Positions 13,642-19,401 of a DNA stretch of 19,401 bases are shown here, piece by piece. This stretch comes from Bacteroidales bacterium. Lineage in GTDB: Bacteria > Bacteroidota > Bacteroidia > Bacteroidales > F082. Numbering within the stretch: position 1 is the stretch's first letter; each line of letters opens with the position of its first letter. The stretch is from positions 1 through 19,401 of the forward strand of contig JAILDR010000148.1 in NCBI GenBank assembly GCA_024689285.1, read 5' to 3'. The position numbers and the translations under genes were made by a program. The notes beneath the pieces were generated by a model. It did not search any database. It had not been told where the DNA came from and saw nothing but the letters and a program-made list of their open reading frames with translations.

Positions 13642-14139
13642 ATGCAAAACAATCTTAAAAACAGAAGAGAGTTCTTTAAACAAGCTGCGATAAAAGTTTT
13701 GCCCATTTTTGGTACTGCCTTGTTAGGGAGCATCCCCTTTTATTCAAGTGCAAATAATGTAATGGAAGTTGGATGTGGAGACTGTAACAGACCTCGTTTC
13801 GCACCAGTAAGGCAACGAAATAGTCTACCTGGGACAAGCTGCAGAGGTTGCTATAGTTCATGCGTAAATAACTGCACAAGTACTACCTCACAAAGAACCG
13901 GTTGCCCAGGAGATTGCCTCCATTCATGCCGAGATGCTTGTTATCAATCCTGTTATGGACGCTGTGAGTTGTCGTGTACGGATGGCTGTGGCAATAGTTG
14001 TCAAGGTAACTGTCAAGGTAATTGCCAAGGTAACTGCCAAGGTGATTGTATGGGAACTTGTCAAAGTACTTGCCAAGGCAGTTGTCAAAACACCTGTAGT
14101 GGAAGTTGCTCTAATTCTTGCGCGGGTAGTTCAGTATAA
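13642..14139 (+). CDS. Tat-exported Cys-rich CXXX-repeat precursor peptide 2
   Basis: A 165-residue protein with the same plan as its neighbour 11 nt upstream. The twin-arginine signal is N-R-R-E-F-F-K-Q-A-A (Arg8-Arg9), with a likely cleavage near S-S-A at about residue 37. It has 25 cysteines. The C-terminal part is a nearly regular run of C-x-x-x units, several of them C-Q-G-N, C-Q-G-D or C-Q-G-S. A linker with T-T-S-Q-R-T separates a short first Cys cluster from the long repeat. The signal peptides of the two precursors are clearly homologous (R-R-[DE]-F-F-K-[EQ]-A-A-x-K-x-L-P), suggesting duplication and a shared recognition element. Codon use is AT-rich compared with the maturase genes. 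Confidence 0.8.
   Translation: MQNNLKNRREFFKQAAIKVLPIFGTALLGSIPFYSSANNVMEVGCGDCNRPRFAPVRQRNSLPGTSCRGCYSSCVNNCTSTTSQRTGCPGDCLHSCRDACYQSCYGRCELSCTDGCGNSCQGNCQGNCQGNCQGDCMGTCQSTCQGSCQNTCSGSCSNSCAGSSV
13999..14118 (+). repeat. 12-bp coding tandem repeat in precursor 2
   Basis: Ten consecutive 12-nt units starting TG[TC] encode the CXXX repeat. The first four (13999-14046) differ at only a few positions around TGTCAAGGTAAC, so they look recently duplicated; the later units are diverged. Length change here would add or remove whole C-x-x-x units without a frameshift. Confidence 0.85.
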
Positions 14140-14159
14140 ATATAGATAATCCTAATAAA

Positions 14160-14687
14160 ATGAAGTCAATTCCTTATAGAATTCTTTTCCTACTATTGAT
14201 GACCTTACCTTTCTTTAATCATGCGACAGCGCAAAACGATAAACTAATTGGCACATGGAAAGGGTCTTATGTCAACTATTTTCATGGTAGGATAGATGTT
14301 GAAGTAACAATTGACTATGTTGATAGTGCTTGGTCAGTTAGAGAAACAGGAGTAATGCATAAATATTCTTCTACTCCGAATGTGATAAATTGTTATGACA
14401 TTTCACAAGATGATAATATTTTGAGATGGTTTCACAAGAGTCGCACAGTTTTCGAGAAAGACGATGAGATGTACTCTAATAAGGGATGGGGTGCTTTGGA
14501 TAGTTATACATTGGTTCAAGTTGAATACAAAGGGGGAACACTACATTATGTAAATGGTTCATGGCATAAATATGTAACGTATGGAATTGATGCCGAAATA
14601 ATTAATCAAGACATAGGTCCTGAAAATAATCCAGCTCTTATAGATGAAACTATATTATACAAAGTGGAGAGCGAGCAACAACACTAA
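14160..14687 (+). CDS. Small secreted lipocalin-like protein, unknown role
   Basis: A 175-residue protein with a signal peptide (hydrophobic F-L-L-L-M-T-L-P-F-F, cleavage near A-T-A-Q at about residue 25). The mature part opens with L-I-G-T-W-K-G-S-Y and alternates short beta-strands, like lipocalin-type small barrels. The family is not recognised and no lipobox or catalytic motif is seen. It lies between the precursors and the radical SAM maturase, 20 nt after precursor 2, and shares their AT-rich base use, so it is probably part of the same system. It could bind or process the exported peptide, or protect the cell from it. These roles are inference from position only. Confidence 0.65.
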   Translation: MKSIPYRILFLLLMTLPFFNHATAQNDKLIGTWKGSYVNYFHGRIDVEVTIDYVDSAWSVRETGVMHKYSSTPNVINCYDISQDDNILRWFHKSRTVFEKDDEMYSNKGWGALDSYTLVQVEYKGGTLHYVNGSWHKYVTYGIDAEIINQDIGPENNPALIDETILYKVESEQQH

Positions 14688-14737
14688 ATCATTTTGAGTT
14701 TTTTTATAATTCGGTAATTACAATTCATCAACTTTAT

Positions 14738-15958
14738 ATGGCAATTATTAAAGACAATGCTGACTCCTGGCAGTCCGGCATGGCGAAAAACATCACCTTC
14801 ATCGTCACAAAGGACTGCCAGTTGGCCTGCAAATATTGCTACCTTGTGGGCAAGAACGTGAAGGAACGGATGCCTTGGGAGGTAGCCAAGACCTTCATCG
14901 ACTATGTGCTCGACCATGAGACCGACCCCGATTTCGCTTACGAGTCGGTGGTGTGGGACTTCATCGGCGGCGAGCCTTTCTTGGAGATAGAGCTTATCGA
15001 CAAGATTTGCGACTACATCAAGGTCGAGCTGTACAGTCGGAATCACCATTGGTTCAACTCGTACCGCTTCTCCTTCTCCACCAATGGCATCAACTACCAT
15101 GAGAAGGCCGTGCAGGACTTCATCAAGAAGAACCGCGAGCACCTTTCCATCGGCATCACTATCGACGGGACGGAAAAGAAGCACGACTTGAACCGTGTGT
15201 ACAAGATTACCGAAAAAGGTTCCTACAAGGATGTAGTGAAGAACATCCCATTGTGGTTGGAACAGTTCCCTGGAGGCGGCACCAAAGTCACCATCTCCTC
15301 TGCGGACATTCCGTATATCACTGAGAGTGTGTTGCATCTCTACAGCCTTGGCATCCACGAGGTGAACATCAACGTGGTGTTCGAGGACGTTTGGCAAGAA
15401 GGCGACGACCTCAAGTTTGAGGATCAATTAATGCAACTGGCCGATGCCATCATCGACGGTGGCTATTATCAGGACTATGCATGCTCGTTCTTCTCGGAGC
15501 ATATCGGCAAGCCTATGGATCCCGAGCGCGACAACCAGAACTGGTGCGGCGCGGGCAAGATGCTTAGTGTGGACGCAGCGGGGAACCTCTACCCTTGCAC
15601 CCGCTTTGCACAATACTCCCTCCGCGACAAGGAGACTTGGACCATCGGCAACATCAAGGACGGCATCGACAAGAACAAACTGCGTCCTTTCCTCACCTTG
15701 GACAGAACCACCCAAAGCAAGCCGGAATGTATCAGCTGTGAGGTGGCCAGCGGCTGTGCCTGGTGCCAAGGAGAAAACTACGACGCGGCACAGACGCACA
15801 CCGTGTTTGAACGCGCCACTGCCATCTGCCTCATGCACAAGGCAAGGGTGAGAGCCAACAACTACTACTGGAACAAGCTCTACCGCAAACTCGAATTAGA
15901 GGACCTGCGCGAGCAGTACGAAGCCAATAAACGCGAAGTGAAACCTGAAATCTGTTAA
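14738..15958 (+). CDS. Radical SAM/SPASM peptide maturase, CXXX-repeat target type
   Basis: A 406-residue radical SAM enzyme. C-Q-L-A-C-K-Y-C (Cys27, 31, 34) binds the SAM-reducing 4Fe-4S cluster, and W-D-F-I-G-G-E-P-F is the glycine-rich SAM-contact motif. The C-terminal half is a SPASM domain (about 265-385) for auxiliary clusters: W-C-G-A-G near 270, Y-P-C-T-R near 287, then C-I-S-C-E-V-A-S-G-C-A-W-C and a last C-L-M-H. Similar enzymes form thioether bonds between Cys sulfur and backbone or side-chain carbons in sactipeptides and ranthipeptides. From memory the family is named radical SAM peptide maturase, CXXX-repeat target. Substrates are probably the two Cys-rich precursors upstream. 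It is more GC-rich than those genes and is followed 3 nt later by a second maturase. Confidence 0.85.
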   Translation: MAIIKDNADSWQSGMAKNITFIVTKDCQLACKYCYLVGKNVKERMPWEVAKTFIDYVLDHETDPDFAYESVVWDFIGGEPFLEIELIDKICDYIKVELYSRNHHWFNSYRFSFSTNGINYHEKAVQDFIKKNREHLSIGITIDGTEKKHDLNRVYKITEKGSYKDVVKNIPLWLEQFPGGGTKVTISSADIPYITESVLHLYSLGIHEVNINVVFEDVWQEGDDLKFEDQLMQLADAIIDGGYYQDYACSFFSEHIGKPMDPERDNQNWCGAGKMLSVDAAGNLYPCTRFAQYSLRDKETWTIGNIKDGIDKNKLRPFLTLDRTTQSKPECISCEVASGCAWCQGENYDAAQTHTVFERATAICLMHKARVRANNYYWNKLYRKLELEDLREQYEANKREVKPEIC

Positions 15959-15961
15959 GCC

Positions 15962-16954
15962 ATGCTGCAATACCTTGTTATATTATTAGACGACACCAGC
16001 GTGGCCTATTGCCATGCGGACAACCCGCTGAAGGAAAAACGGTTGATGCCGATTGAAACCCTGAAGAAAGGCATTCTTTTCGGAATGAAGCAAAACCTGA
16101 TGATTCAATATGTCTTCCCCGGTTACGAACTCCCGAAAGAGTATGCTGAAGTCATCGAGAGCATTGACAACGTGAAGATTTATCCCGTTGGTTGCAAGCC
16201 CATTACGGGAATTGCAAACGATGGAGAAACTGATGTGGAAGTGGCCAATGCCGTTCCTGAAGAAGTGGAAGCCAAGAACTTGGTGCTTCGCCTTACTTTC
16301 AGCGAGATGTGTGCGAAAAAGGATATAATTGTCAAGCTGTTCGCTTCAGGTACAAGAATCAACCTTTGCATTACCGATGTGGAGCAATTCACGGACGGGC
16401 AGATTGAGACGTACAAGCAGGTTCTGAACGAGTGGAACACCTCTTTGCTCGACCTTTACAAGCAAAGCCAATCCCCGCAATTCAACCTCTTGACGGACAG
16501 GATGATGCTCGACAAGATGCACAATTGCGAGGCTGGTGTGAGCAACATCACCCTTGCCCCGAACGGGAAGTTCTACCTCTGCCCTGCCTTCTATTACGAC
16601 GAACAAACTAAGGTGGACAACCAACTGAACCATCATCAACCGACTTCGGACAATGCTGTTGGCGATTTGGAAAACGGCTTGGACATTCCTAATCCACAAC
16701 TGCTGAAACTCGACCATGCGCCCTTGTGCCGCAACTGCGATGCCTACCAATGCCGCCGTTGTATTTGGCTCAACCGCAAGCTGACATGGGACCTCAACAC
16801 ACCCTCGCACCAGCAATGCGTAATGGCGCACATTGAGCGCAACGCTTCCCGCGACTTGTTGAATGACATCCGCAAAGTGGGTGAGTTCATGCCCAACATC
16901 GACATCAAAGAAATCAACTACTTGGATCCGTTTGAGGTCAGGAAGGAGTTTTAG
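15962..16954 (+). CDS. CXXX repeat peptide maturase, pseudo-radical SAM type
   Basis: A 330-residue protein starting 3 nt after the radical SAM gene. The C-terminal part has a SPASM-like cysteine set: H-N-C near 189, Y-L-C-P-A-F near 207, C-R-N-C-D-A-Y-Q-C-R-R-C-I-W (256-266) and Q-C-V near 288. The N-terminal part lacks the CX3CX2C motif of radical SAM enzymes. It therefore looks like a partner that lost the SAM-reducing cluster but may keep auxiliary iron-sulfur clusters. From memory this matches the family named CXXX repeat peptide maturase. It might hold the substrate, pass electrons, or form a heterodimer with the true radical SAM enzyme. Which of these is right cannot be told from sequence. 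Confidence 0.75.
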   Translation: MLQYLVILLDDTSVAYCHADNPLKEKRLMPIETLKKGILFGMKQNLMIQYVFPGYELPKEYAEVIESIDNVKIYPVGCKPITGIANDGETDVEVANAVPEEVEAKNLVLRLTFSEMCAKKDIIVKLFASGTRINLCITDVEQFTDGQIETYKQVLNEWNTSLLDLYKQSQSPQFNLLTDRMMLDKMHNCEAGVSNITLAPNGKFYLCPAFYYDEQTKVDNQLNHHQPTSDNAVGDLENGLDIPNPQLLKLDHAPLCRNCDAYQCRRCIWLNRKLTWDLNTPSHQQCVMAHIERNASRDLLNDIRKVGEFMPNIDIKEINYLDPFEVRKEF

Positions 16955-16968
16955 GACATGGAAACCAA

Positions 16969-17014
16969 GCCCTGAAAGGGCGATACTACAATAACCGCGG
17001 GTCGCGACCCGTGG
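16969..17014 (+). repeat. Palindromic intergenic element between maturase and accessory gene
   Basis: Contains a small hairpin (GCCCT and AGGGC, 16969-16981) and a 20-base near-perfect palindrome, CCGCGGGTCGCGACCCGTGG (16995-17014), whose inner 14 bases are perfect. It lies within the operon, 30 nt before the accessory gene ATG. There is no T-run, so it is not an ordinary terminator. It resembles dispersed palindromes seen in Bacteroidetes genomes, and could attenuate or stabilise the transcript. Confidence 0.6.
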
Positions 17015-17043
17015 CAGCACACAAATCAAACACACACAATACA

Positions 17044-17313
17044 ATGAAGAAAAAAGTAGGTCAGGTAACTCCTGAAGAAAAGAATGAAATCCAGCAGCTC
17101 TTCGAAAGAAGAAACGGCCTGAACGAGCTGGCGAAAATCCTCAGCGCCGACAACACCGAGCTTTACGAGAAACTCGTCAAAGACATGGGTGAGACGGGCA
17201 CCAAGTTCCAGAACTGGTGGGACCGCATGTCGCAGAAATACCAGTGGGAATCCGCTGAAAACGGCAACTGGGAAATCAACTTTGAAACCAACGAAATCTA
17301 TCTCGTATCATGA
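17044..17313 (+). CDS. CXXX repeat peptide modification system accessory protein
   Basis: An 89-residue soluble protein starting [15 protein letters not shown]. It is helical in the first half and then W-rich (Q-N-W-W-D-R-M-S and [11 protein letters not shown]). From memory it fits the small family named CXXX repeat peptide modification system protein, found beside the two maturases. It may act as a leader-binding or docking subunit; no RRE-like winged helix can be asserted from sequence. Its stop overlaps the tatA start by 4 nt (ATGA), tying the modification genes to the export genes. The ATG at 17044 is preferred over a GTG at 17011, which lies in the palindromic element. Confidence 0.7.
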   Translation: MKKKVGQVTPEEKNEIQQLFERRNGLNELAKILSADNTELYEKLVKDMGETGTKFQNWWDRMSQKYQWESAENGNWEINFETNEIYLVS

Positions 17314-17531
17314 CGCTGTTATTCATCGGTACAACAGAGCTGCTGCTCATCGTCGGCGTGGCCTTGCTCATCTTCGGTGGCAAGAAGGTGCCAGAGTTGA
17401 TGAAGGGCTTAGGCAAAGGCGTGCAGAGCTTTAAGCAAGGCATGAACGAGCCTGTACAGGAAGACAAGCCGCAAGAGGTGACGGATGAAGCAGAAGCCGA
17501 ACCCAAAGAAAACGAAGGAGCCGGACAATAA
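17310..17531 (+). CDS. tatA: Twin-arginine translocase subunit TatA
   Basis: A 73-residue protein with the TatA plan: a short N-out transmembrane helix ([18 protein letters not shown]) with the conserved Glu, the hinge F-G-G-K-K-V-P-E-L, an amphipathic helix ([13 protein letters not shown]) and an acidic tail. TatA oligomers form the pore for folded proteins; no separate tatB is seen, as is usual in Bacteroidetes. It overlaps the preceding accessory gene by 4 nt, and the tatC frame overlaps its 3' end. The presence of two Tat-signal precursors in the same operon points to its cargo. Confidence 0.93.
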   Translation: MTLLFIGTTELLLIVGVALLIFGGKKVPELMKGLGKGVQSFKQGMNEPVQEDKPQEVTDEAEAEPKENEGAGQ

Positions 17532-18312
17532 CTCCGACCCGAACATGATGACCTTCGGTGGACACCTTGAGGTGCTCCGCCGGATGTTGTTCCGCATCAT
17601 CGCTGTGGTGATGGTGCTGGCAGTTGTCATCTTCTGTTTCAAGGACAAGACCTTTGAGTTCCTCCTCGCGCCCAGCCAGTGGGACTTCGTCACCTATCGC
17701 TATATTGAGGCCTTCCTGCATCGGCTTGGCTCCAGCTTCCATTTCAGCCAGTTTCACATCAACTTGATTGCCACCGAGCTTTCGAGCCAATTTATGACGC
17801 ACATTTCAACGGCCTTATACCTTGGGCTGCTTGGGGCTTCGCCTTACATCTTGGTGGAGTTGTTCCACTTCATCACGCCAGCCCTGTATGAGAACGAGAA
17901 GAAGTATTCCGTCCAAGTCGCCGCCATCATGTATGTGCTATTCATCATTGGCGTATTGATGTCATATTTCATCCTGTTCCCCATCTCGTTCAGGTTCTTG
18001 GGCACTTATAGCGTCTCGGGAATGGTGGAGAGCAACATCACCCTGAAATCTTACATCAGCACCTTCACCACTTTGACTTTGGTGATGGGATTGGTGTTCC
18101 AATTGCCTGTTGTCGCATTCTTCTTGGGGAAACTCGAGATAGTAACCGCCACGATGCTGTCACAATACCGCAAGTATGCTTTTCTCGTCATCATGGTGTT
18201 GGCCGCTGTCATCACTCCTCCTGACCTTATGACGTTAATCTTGGTTACCATTCCTTTGTACCTGCTCTACGAAGTGAGCATTCTTGTGCTAAGACGTATG
18301 GAGAAAAGATGA
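17485..18312 (+). CDS. tatC: Twin-arginine translocase subunit TatC
   Basis: A 275-residue integral membrane protein with six hydrophobic helices and TatC landmarks: [10 protein letters not shown] near the start, [10 protein letters not shown] before helix 3, [14 protein letters not shown], and A-V-I-T-P-P-D in helix 6. TatC is the receptor for the twin-arginine signal. As drawn from the first ATG it overlaps tatA by 47 nt. An ATG at 17545, 14 nt after the tatA stop, would give a protein starting just before the conserved region and is a serious alternative. Its 3' end overlaps the convergent hydrolase gene by 24 nt, and no terminator is visible. Confidence 0.92.
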   Translation: MKQKPNPKKTKEPDNNSDPNMMTFGGHLEVLRRMLFRIIAVVMVLAVVIFCFKDKTFEFLLAPSQWDFVTYRYIEAFLHRLGSSFHFSQFHINLIATELSSQFMTHISTALYLGLLGASPYILVELFHFITPALYENEKKYSVQVAAIMYVLFIIGVLMSYFILFPISFRFLGTYSVSGMVESNITLKSYISTFTTLTLVMGLVFQLPVVAFFLGKLEIVTATMLSQYRKYAFLVIMVLAAVITPPDLMTLILVTIPLYLLYEVSILVLRRMEKR

Positions 18313-18972
18313 CACAGCAGCATTAAAGGCCTCGTGATTCTTGTTCGCCACAAAGTGGTCGCCTTTGATAATCTCTAATTTTGCGTTGGGCAGGCTGTTG
18401 TAAATGAGTCTGGTGTGCGACTCTTTAATCATATCCTTTGTGCCGGCAATAACCAAGACGGGCATCGTCAGTTGCGACAGTTCAGAAGGCTCAATATGAG
18501 GCTCGTTGACCATCAAGGCAAGTAAATCGGCATTTTTTTTCGCCTCTTCCGATTTCTTGGTGAAGCATCTCGCAATATGATACCCCATCACGATGGGCCA
18601 TTGGTAACGAGGCTTCACGCCGTTAGGGAACAGGTTGGCACCGTTAAGGATAAGCTTTTCCACCCGTTCGGGATGCTTTAGGGCAAGGGTCAGGGCGATG
18701 TTGCCGCCGTCGGAGAAACCGAGCAGGATGGCCTTATCGATGCCTTTTTCATTCATGAAGTCGTGAAGGTCTTCAGCAAACTGCTTGATGGAGAAGGGCT
18801 TCTCGCCCCTTGGGGACTGGCCGTGCCCGCGGGTGTCTAAGGCGATAACGCGATACTGCTTTGAGAAGTGGTCGATTTGATGCACGAAATAGCTGCTGTC
18901 CTCCCCGTTGCCATGCAGGAGAATCAGCGTAAAGCCTGAGCCTTGTTCTGTGTAGTGAAGTTGGATGTCCAT
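18289..18972 (-). CDS. Alpha/beta hydrolase
   Basis: A 227-residue single-domain alpha/beta hydrolase. Visible elements are the oxyanion-hole motif L-H-G-N-G-E-D-S, the nucleophile elbow G-F-S-D-G-G (Ser87), the acid in A-G-T-K-D (Asp180) and the histidine in K-G-D-H-F (His206). The substrate is not predictable; cytoplasmic carboxylesterase or haloperoxidase-like annotations are common for this type. The start is taken as ATG at 18972 (M-D-I-Q-L-H-Y). A GTG at 18978 overlaps the stop of the upstream AlkD-like gene (GTGA) and is possible. Either way the two genes are probably coupled. It is convergent with tatC and overlaps it by 24 nt. Confidence 0.85.
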   Translation of the reverse strand: MDIQLHYTEQGSGFTLILLHGNGEDSSYFVHQIDHFSKQYRVIALDTRGHGQSPRGEKPFSIKQFAEDLHDFMNEKGIDKAILLGFSDGGNIALTLALKHPERVEKLILNGANLFPNGVKPRYQWPIVMGYHIARCFTKKSEEAKKNADLLALMVNEPHIEPSELSQLTMPVLVIAGTKDMIKESHTRLIYNSLPNAKLEIIKGDHFVANKNHEAFNAAVSSFLHTS

Positions 18973-18974
18973 AA

Positions 18975-19401
18975 TCACATGAATCTTTTTCTTTCTTCTT
19001 CCGTGAACTTCTCAATCGCATATCGTAGCATTGTGCGCGGCATTGTCGCATATCGTGTCGATAACCAGTCTTTCAGCCGTTGTTCATCGCGTTTGCCAGC
19101 TTCGCGCAGCAGCCAACCTACGGCCTTCTGCAGCAGGTCGTGGAGGGGTAGGGGTTTGGTCAGGAAAATATCGGCAATGGTGTAGGTGTCATCCAGCTCC
19201 CCGTGTCTGATAAACTGCATCGTGCTCACCATTCCGATGCGCTGTTCCCAGAGGGTCTTCCCGTCGCGGGCCAGGTCGTAGAGCAGGGTACGGTCTTTGT
19301 CCAAGAGCCAGGTGCCGAGCAGTTCGTAGCAGGAGAGGTCTACCAAGTCCCAGTTATTAATGTAGTGGGTGTGGTTGAGGTAGAAATCGATGCATAGCTG
19401 T
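18975..19401 (-). CDS. AlkD-like DNA alkylation repair protein, 5' end outside window
   Basis: The frame stays open to the window edge; 141 C-terminal residues are visible. H-Y-I-N-N-W-D-M-V-D-L-S, followed by a helical-repeat C-terminus (L-L-Q-K-A-V-G-W-L-L-R-E-A-G and M-P-R-T-M-L-R-Y-A), is characteristic of the AlkD/HEAT-like DNA glycosylase family, which removes alkylated bases such as N7-methylguanine without base flipping. The W-D in N-N-W-D-x-V-D matches the family's catalytic region. The Met at 19346 is internal, since upstream residues of the family continue into the edge. It is translationally coupled to the hydrolase gene downstream. Confidence 0.88.
   Translation of the reverse strand, partial: QLCIDFYLNHTHYINNWDLVDLSCYELLGTWLLDKDRTLLYDLARDGKTLWEQRIGMVSTMQFIRHGELDDTYTIADIFLTKPLPLHDLLQKAVGWLLREAGKRDEQRLKDWLSTRYATMPRTMLRYAIEKFTEEERKRFM

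Noticed and set aside
13999..14118. Regular short repeats as a CRISPR array
   Set aside because: Units are 12 bp with no spacers, in frame, and encode the CXXX peptide.
13316..14139. Cys-rich proteins as metallothioneins or ferredoxin-like proteins
   Set aside because: Tat signals, adjacency to a radical SAM/SPASM maturase pair, and strict CXXX spacing fit a modified-peptide precursor better; metal binding remains possible but is not the simplest reading.
14684..15427. 247-codon minus-strand open frame
   Set aside because: Lies opposite the radical SAM maturase with its intact cluster motifs; a codon-bias shadow.
16969..17014. Palindrome as intrinsic terminator between maturases and tat genes
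   Set aside because: No T-run follows on either strand close to the stem.
1..19401. tRNA, rRNA or transposase genes
   Set aside because: None seen on reading both strands; mobile DNA is limited to short repeats.

Overview
The window looks like a chromosome segment from a gut- or rumen-type member of the Bacteroidales (Bacteroides/Prevotella relatives). The evidence is Bacteroidetes-style -7 promoter motifs (TAnnTTTG), a BACON-repeat lipoprotein, an HU-like DNA-binding protein, a C69 dipeptidase, and a TPR-lptC-CNNM-PpiD gene order that I recognise from that order. Species cannot be told from the sequence. Family names are recognised from protein sequence alone; no database search was run.

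Left part (1-5232): a co-directional envelope cluster. It holds the end of a TPR protein, an LptC-like lipoprotein for LPS export, a CNNM/CorC-type membrane protein with CBS domains, and a membrane-anchored parvulin-type chaperone (PpiD/SurA-like), which ends in a strong terminator. A lipoprotein of six tandem BACON domains follows (5301-6968). It meets a C69 dipeptidase on the other strand at a perfect bidirectional hairpin.

Middle part (7006-11603): minus-strand genes for the C69 dipeptidase, HemW (heme chaperone-type radical SAM protein) and an AqpZ aquaporin, then a divergent HU-like protein. The hemW reading frame contains a 93-bp palindromic repeat inserted in frame.

Accessory part (11604-13315): degenerate 22-bp tandem repeats, an orphan antitoxin-like gene on the minus strand, and an intact antitoxin/PIN-toxin pair on the plus strand. 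Three same-orientation copies of a repeat bracket these modules. Two copies are identical over 71 bp and carry a consensus promoter. The copy after the toxin points into a 240-base leader with a long nested hairpin and a possible pseudoknot, just before the next operon.

Right part (13316-18312), the most interesting: a probable ribosomal peptide modification and export operon. It has two Cys-rich precursors (CXXX repeats, 14 and 25 Cys), each with a twin-arginine signal; a small secreted lipocalin-like protein; a radical SAM/SPASM maturase; a second maturase that lacks the radical SAM cysteines; an 89-residue accessory protein; then tatA and tatC. The inferred scheme is that the maturases modify the Cys repeats in the cytoplasm and the folded, cross-linked product leaves through TatAC. 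The gene families have been named bioinformatically (CXXX-repeat peptide maturation), but I know of no described product. The precursors, the lipocalin-like gene and the leader are visibly more AT-rich than the maturases and the rest of the window.

The window ends with a minus-strand alpha/beta hydrolase and a partial AlkD-like DNA alkylation repair gene, translationally coupled and convergent with tatC.
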